DNA from: Pseudocercospora fijiensis CIRAD86
Lineage: Eukaryota > Ascomycota > Dothideomycetes > Mycosphaerellales > Mycosphaerellaceae
Reading direction: 5' to 3'
NCBI RefSeq assembly: GCF_000340215.1
Contig: NW_006921532.1
Location: forward strand, 1,109,907-1,173,906
Length of the DNA: 64,000 bases
The translations under genes were made by a program, and so were the position numbers. The notes beneath the pieces were generated by a model. The model saw only the letters and a program-made list of their open reading frames with translations, ran no database searches and was not told the DNA's origin. Positions within the stretch are counted from its first letter, which is position 1, and the number at the start of each line of letters is the position of its first letter. Shown piece by piece: positions 60,225 to 64,000 of this stretch.

Positions 60225-60452
60225 AGCTTCAGTGTAGTATCCATTGGCATACCAAAAGATCCCGGCCCGGTCAACTGAGAGTTGGAATGGAAGCCATAGA
60301 ATCAGAGTGGGTCGCGTGAAGTAAACCGCAGGTGGCCGAGAAATGCGCCAAGCTAGGCTCAAAATGGTAGCCACGACCACATTGTCAACCAGTCCTACGA
60401 GGAGTAATGTGAAGTCTCTCGTATATCTCTGACATCTATTATGCCTATGCCC

Positions 60453-62276
60453 CTACTTTGCCCGCCCGAGAATTGCCTTGAGAACTTTCCCAAGTGCTGC
60501 ACTAGCATCGTCCCTCATGCTCACGCTACGCCAGGCGATCGTCCTGTCAGGCCTCACTAACAAGCACCCATCCTCTTCGACCTCTCTCCGTCGACCCCAA
60601 TCACCATACACATCTTCCCAATCTTGAGTCCAACCAATCGAGTACGCATTGATCTTGACCCCAAGATATCTCACCGCATCGTGAGCCGCCTTCTTCCAAG
60701 CATCACCTCCAATGCCAGTGAGGACACAAAATGCTCCATGACCAGCGAGGTCAATAGTGCTGATCCGTTCTCGAGGCGCACGCGTGTTCAACCATGCGTG
60801 TGGTAGTCTTGAGCCAGGATACGTTGATATCTGATGTTCCAGCACAGCATCTGTCGGGGCAGGTCGGGGAGGTTCTTTTTCGTCGTCGAAGTATACAGCA
60901 TTCGACTCATATCTCTGGTTCATTTCAATCCCGATGCCCCCGAACTCATGCGTGGTATACGCTATTGCGTCGTTGAATCTTTTTCGTCGAGCTCGACCTT
61001 CAGGCGTGGCAGCTTTCAATTCATTGTGCTGTTTCTTCCGCTCCTCCACGTCTGGGGACAGGGCACCTAGAGCATCCCAGACTGGTCCATGATCACGGAG
61101 ACCTTGATTCGCTCTTTTAATCACGCCGGCTCCGATGGGCTGCCGTTCCAGAGTGAAGGTGTCAAGGAGGCTTGGGTCTGCAAGTCCACGCTCGACATAC
61201 GCCAGCTTCCAGGCCAGATTCCAAGCGTCTTGAATGCAAGTATTGCTTCCAAGACCGTTGAAAGGCGGATGTCGATGAACAGAATCTCCTAGGCAAAATA
61301 TGTTGCCATCGCTATATTTCTCGGCAACGATTTCGTTGATGTACCACTTGGAAGCGTCTAAGATCTTGATGGGAATGGAATCATCTCCAATCATCTGTCG
61401 CACTCGCTTTTCGTATTCCTCATGGCTTGGTCTTATGCTGAAATCCGTAAAGCCCGGCTCGGGCAGCATGATGAACATCCACTCATGCCAAACCTTCACC
61501 ATCCGCAGAACACACGACCATCCCCAAGGTGGATGCTCAATGTCTGGAGTCGTGATGTAGTGGAGGTTGCCAATGCGATTTGTCATGAGCTTCGATAGAT
61601 CTGCTTCGACCAAGATGTTCAGAGCAAGACCTTGTCCCGGAGACTTGATCAGCGGCAAATCAAGCTGCCTCATCACCTGGCTTCGAGCTCCATCGCAGCC
61701 GAACAGATATTTGGACTTGATATCGTATGTCTTTCCCGTAAGATTGTCCTTGACGGTGGATACAATAGGACCTGTGGGGCCTTCTCGATTGTAACTGATA
61801 AAAGGAGTGTCAAACCGCACAGTCCAGCCATGATTGATGACATATTTGGTAAGTATCGGTTCCAGTAGAGTTTGAGGCAAGTCAACATGTCTACAAGGAC
61901 TAGCAGCCTCATAGTCTCCTTTACGATCAGGCTGGTTTCCCCACGAATAGATCCGAGCGAATTCCTCGCCAGCCATGTCGTGACACCATCGAGTATGTGC
62001 CATGCAGCCTCCAGGAGTAGCATTTTTCTTTGCTTCTTCCTCCAATCCAATATCTCGAAGACATTCTAATGCCGCAGGATTCGTGATGTGTGCTCGGGGT
62101 TCCTTCGCAGTTCCAGGAGCAGCTGCGACAATTATACCTTTCAATCCGTAGGAAGCCAGGAAGCAGCCTAATGAGGCTCCTGCAGGTCCAGCACCCACGA
62201 TGAGAAAAGTCGTCTCGACGGCTGCATCACCTTGCGGAGGCTCGCCGTTGGTCAATGGTTCTGTTGATGCTGCCAT
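60453..62276 (-). CDS. FAD-dependent aromatic monooxygenase (PheA/TfdB type)
   Basis: Class A flavin monooxygenase hydroxylating phenol-like or polyketide-type substrates with NAD(P)H. One exon, 607 residues. The Rossmann motif is FLIVGAGPAGASLGCFLA at about 25-42. The conserved Arg/His loop is EPRAHITNPAALECLRDIG. The DG segment is KYLFGCDGARSQVMRQL. The second FAD motif, IFCLGDSVHRHPPFNGLGSN near residue 329, is complete. The C-terminal thioredoxin-like domain is present (LPHAWLNTRAPRERISTIDL, GCLLVRPDRTIAWRS). Related sequences include 2,4-dichlorophenol 6-monooxygenase, but the substrate cannot be told here. It lies in tandem with a dehydrogenase gene, which might act in the same pathway. 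Confidence 0.93.
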   Translation of the reverse strand: MAASTEPLTNGEPPQGDAAVETTFLIVGAGPAGASLGCFLASYGLKGIIVAAAPGTAKEPRAHITNPAALECLRDIGLEEEAKKNATPGGCMAHTRWCHDMAGEEFARIYSWGNQPDRKGDYEAASPCRHVDLPQTLLEPILTKYVINHGWTVRFDTPFISYNREGPTGPIVSTVKDNLTGKTYDIKSKYLFGCDGARSQVMRQLDLPLIKSPGQGLALNILVEADLSKLMTNRIGNLHYITTPDIEHPPWGWSCVLRMVKVWHEWMFIMLPEPGFTDFSIRPSHEEYEKRVRQMIGDDSIPIKILDASKWYINEIVAEKYSDGNIFCLGDSVHRHPPFNGLGSNTCIQDAWNLAWKLAYVERGLADPSLLDTFTLERQPIGAGVIKRANQGLRDHGPVWDALGALSPDVEERKKQHNELKAATPEGRARRKRFNDAIAYTTHEFGGIGIEMNQRYESNAVYFDDEKEPPRPAPTDAVLEHQISTYPGSRLPHAWLNTRAPRERISTIDLAGHGAFCVLTGIGGDAWKKAAHDAVRYLGVKINAYSIGWTQDWEDVYGDWGRRREVEEDGCLLVRPDRTIAWRSVSMRDDASAALGKVLKAILGRAK

Positions 62277-62672
62277 TTGGGAGGTGCCAAGGAAGCTGCT
62301 GTCCTATTTGTCCAGCAGGCACCGGGTCTACATGTATCTTACTGTTCTCGATCTCGATGTTCCTAGCAAATTATCTCTATGCTTCCATCATGGTGCGATT
62401 AGGCATGCTTAGTTTTTGCCAATGGGTCCGCGGACTCCGGAAATATGAAGGTTAAATGCTTGGAGGGCCCCGCACTTAAGGAGCTTTTCGCTATTTTAGC
62501 TGATGCCGCTAATACGTCTGGAGTAAGGACGCGATACTTTCGCGTTGATGCACGATCAAGTCCTTCTAATGGAAGGATAGGACATAATCGATGTTCTCAT
62601 AAAGGCCATGTCTGCTCGTATGCTATCAACTTCGGCAAGGGATAGCATGCTCAATACGACCTTTTCCCGCAT
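62277..62672. other. Intergenic region between monooxygenase and dehydrogenase
   Basis: 396 bp holding the monooxygenase promoter and the end of the dehydrogenase transcript. No gene seen. Confidence 0.55.
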
Positions 62673-63749
62673 CTAGTAGAAAGCTGGAGGCTCGTGGCCT
62701 GTCTTCTCCTTGATCACTCGACTAGTCAGCTCCATGAGTTGTTCTCCCAGCTCTTCGTTCCTCGCAAGTTCGCTGCCTGCCTCGATTGCCGCGGGCGGAC
62801 ATATGTACTCGCCGCTGTTCTCAGTTTTGGTCACTGCGTAAAGCGTCGACAGAGCACCATCGAATTGATCCTTTTTAAATTGCTCCAACACCAACGACAT
62901 TCCGTAGCCTGCAAGCGGATACGGTTCATGGATATCGTCTTTGCTCATCTTCGTCGACACAATGCCAGGATGCGTGGCATTGGCTAGAATTCGTGGGTTG
63001 TCCCTGGTCAGATGTCGGGCTAGATATTTGCTATAGAGAACGTTGGCTAGCTTTGCACGGCCATACTGTGCCAACGGTCCATAATCCTTGTTGAGTTCAT
63101 TCAGATCCGCGAATGAGGTCTCCTTGGGGGCAGATTCATGAGCATTAGATGCCTGATTCGATATTCGTACAATGTGGCCATCACTTGCCGTCTTCTTGAG
63201 CAGTGGTAAGAGATGTGACGTGAGAAGAACATGACCGAAATGGTTCAGCGCCATGTGTCTGTCCACTCCGTAACTTGTATGCTCAGCAGTCATGATACCT
63301 CTGCCTGCGTTGTTCACCAATATATCGATCCGATCTGTGGAATTCTTGATCTGGTCCGCTATGCTAGGAATCTTGTCCCAGGCAGCGAGGTCGCACTGTA
63401 TCCACGAAGTCTTGTCCGCCTTGTCATCTCCAAGCTCTTTGCGGACGGCATCTCGCGCTTTGCCAACAACTTCCTTGGATGTGGAAAGGATGAATACGCG
63501 ATTGATGTTCTTCGAAAGTAGGGTGTAAGAGACTCCATATCCAATTCCTGTGGAGAATGTCAATTCATGGGCGTCAGATACATGCTGATGTGACTGACCC
63601 TCGCTACCGCCGGTGATGACTGCTACCTTCCCACTTTGGTCTGGAATATCATCGCTACTGAACTTCGTATGAGAAGGTGCAATCTTGTGGGCCACACCTC
63701 CCAAGTTTTCGGAAAGGGTCGAAGCGGCGGCATTGATCGCTGAGCTCAT
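62673..63749 (-). CDS. Short-chain dehydrogenase/reductase (retinol dehydrogenase-like)
   Basis: NAD(P)-dependent oxidoreductase with Rossmann fold. Exons 63749-63599 and 63547-62673, 341 residues. The 51-bp intron (GTCAGT, CTGAC, CCACAG) is in frame without stops. Removing it restores the cofactor motif VAVITGGSEGIGYGVSYTL. NNAG is present (ILVNNAGRGIM), as is the active-site YxxxK in YGRAKLANVLYSKYLARH, and Ser in VRISNQAS. ATHPGIVSTKM is the usual PG motif. This is the WWOX/RDH-like extended type common in fungal secondary metabolism. The start at 63749 follows an upstream frame that is not protein-like. No targeting signal is seen. Substrate unknown. Confidence 0.92.
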   Translation of the reverse strand: MSSAINAAASTLSENLGGVAHKIAPSHTKFSSDDIPDQSGKVAVITGGSEGQSHQHVSDAHELTFSTGIGYGVSYTLLSKNINRVFILSTSKEVVGKARDAVRKELGDDKADKTSWIQCDLAAWDKIPSIADQIKNSTDRIDILVNNAGRGIMTAEHTSYGVDRHMALNHFGHVLLTSHLLPLLKKTASDGHIVRISNQASNAHESAPKETSFADLNELNKDYGPLAQYGRAKLANVLYSKYLARHLTRDNPRILANATHPGIVSTKMSKDDIHEPYPLAGYGMSLVLEQFKKDQFDGALSTLYAVTKTENSGEYICPPAAIEAGSELARNEELGEQLMELTSRVIKEKTGHEPPAFY

Positions 63750-64000
63750 GGGTGCGAATGTTTTGAGGTTTCCGAAAGTGTTGATGCTGCTGTTGTGAGT
63801 GTAGACCGAGTGCAGAACCCACGCATCACAAATAATCGAGACATCTGTATGTATATGCACCTACGGTGCACAATTCCATTAGTCTGTCGTTACACATTGT
63901 GACGCGCTCTGGTCATTCACGCGTCATGAATAGAGTCGTGATGTCAGTATGAATGTTGAGGGATCGCTCCATTCCAAGCAACCAAATCGCGCGTGCTCAT

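Noticed and set aside
1..64000. CRISPR arrays, rRNA genes, bacterial operons
   Set aside because: None seen; the genes are intron-containing and fungal, and no direct-repeat/spacer pattern or rRNA sequence was found.

Overview
The window is genomic DNA of a filamentous ascomycete, most likely a Dothideomycete. Genes carry short introns of roughly 50 to 150 bp with GTRNGT donors and CTRAC branch sites. There is a fungal secreted glutaminase, a Zn2Cys6 regulator and a DUF7918-type protein, and about 1.5 kb of DNA mutated by repeat-induced point mutation (RIP). All annotation is by reading the sequence. Exon joins are inferred from frame, splice consensus and family motifs.

1-5 kb: 3' part of the CAF-1 subunit Cac2, with an apparent one-base frameshift, convergent with a secreted glutaminase A. 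5-8.5 kb: gene-poor, with a RIP-degraded relic. 8.5-20.5 kb: a basic SP-K-rich protein, an MFS exporter, a 1-Cys peroxiredoxin and a Kelch/BTB protein. 20.7-24 kb: a family X DNA polymerase divergent from GINS subunit Psf1. 24-26.5 kb: unrecognised small genes, two of which share an almost identical cysteine spacing. 26.8-34 kb: HpcH/HpaI aldolase, DUF836 glutaredoxin-like protein, CHORD/CS co-chaperone, a small secreted protein and a Bor1-type transporter. 35-44.7 kb: Zn2Cys6 factor, RAD2/XPG nuclease, branchpoint-binding protein and an acetyltransferase. 45-58 kb: DUF7918 protein, AMP deaminase, carboxylesterase, ATP synthase subunit e and dynein intermediate chain. 58.7-64 kb: threonine aldolase, flavin monooxygenase and short-chain dehydrogenase.

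Most genes are housekeeping. Chromatin, replication and repair functions recur (CAF-1, Pol X, Psf1, Rad2), but no metabolic cluster is evident apart from a possible monooxygenase/dehydrogenase pair.

The observations I consider most worth following are: (i) the branchpoint-binding-protein gene has an unusually long intron with five CTAAC branchpoint motifs; (ii) two neighbouring unknown genes share a six-cysteine N-terminal spacing; (iii) seven places show a sharp switch from C-rich to G-rich strand composition, always near gene 3' ends and mostly at convergent gene pairs; (iv) an imperfect 25-bp inverted repeat lies in the short divergent promoter of the CHORD gene.
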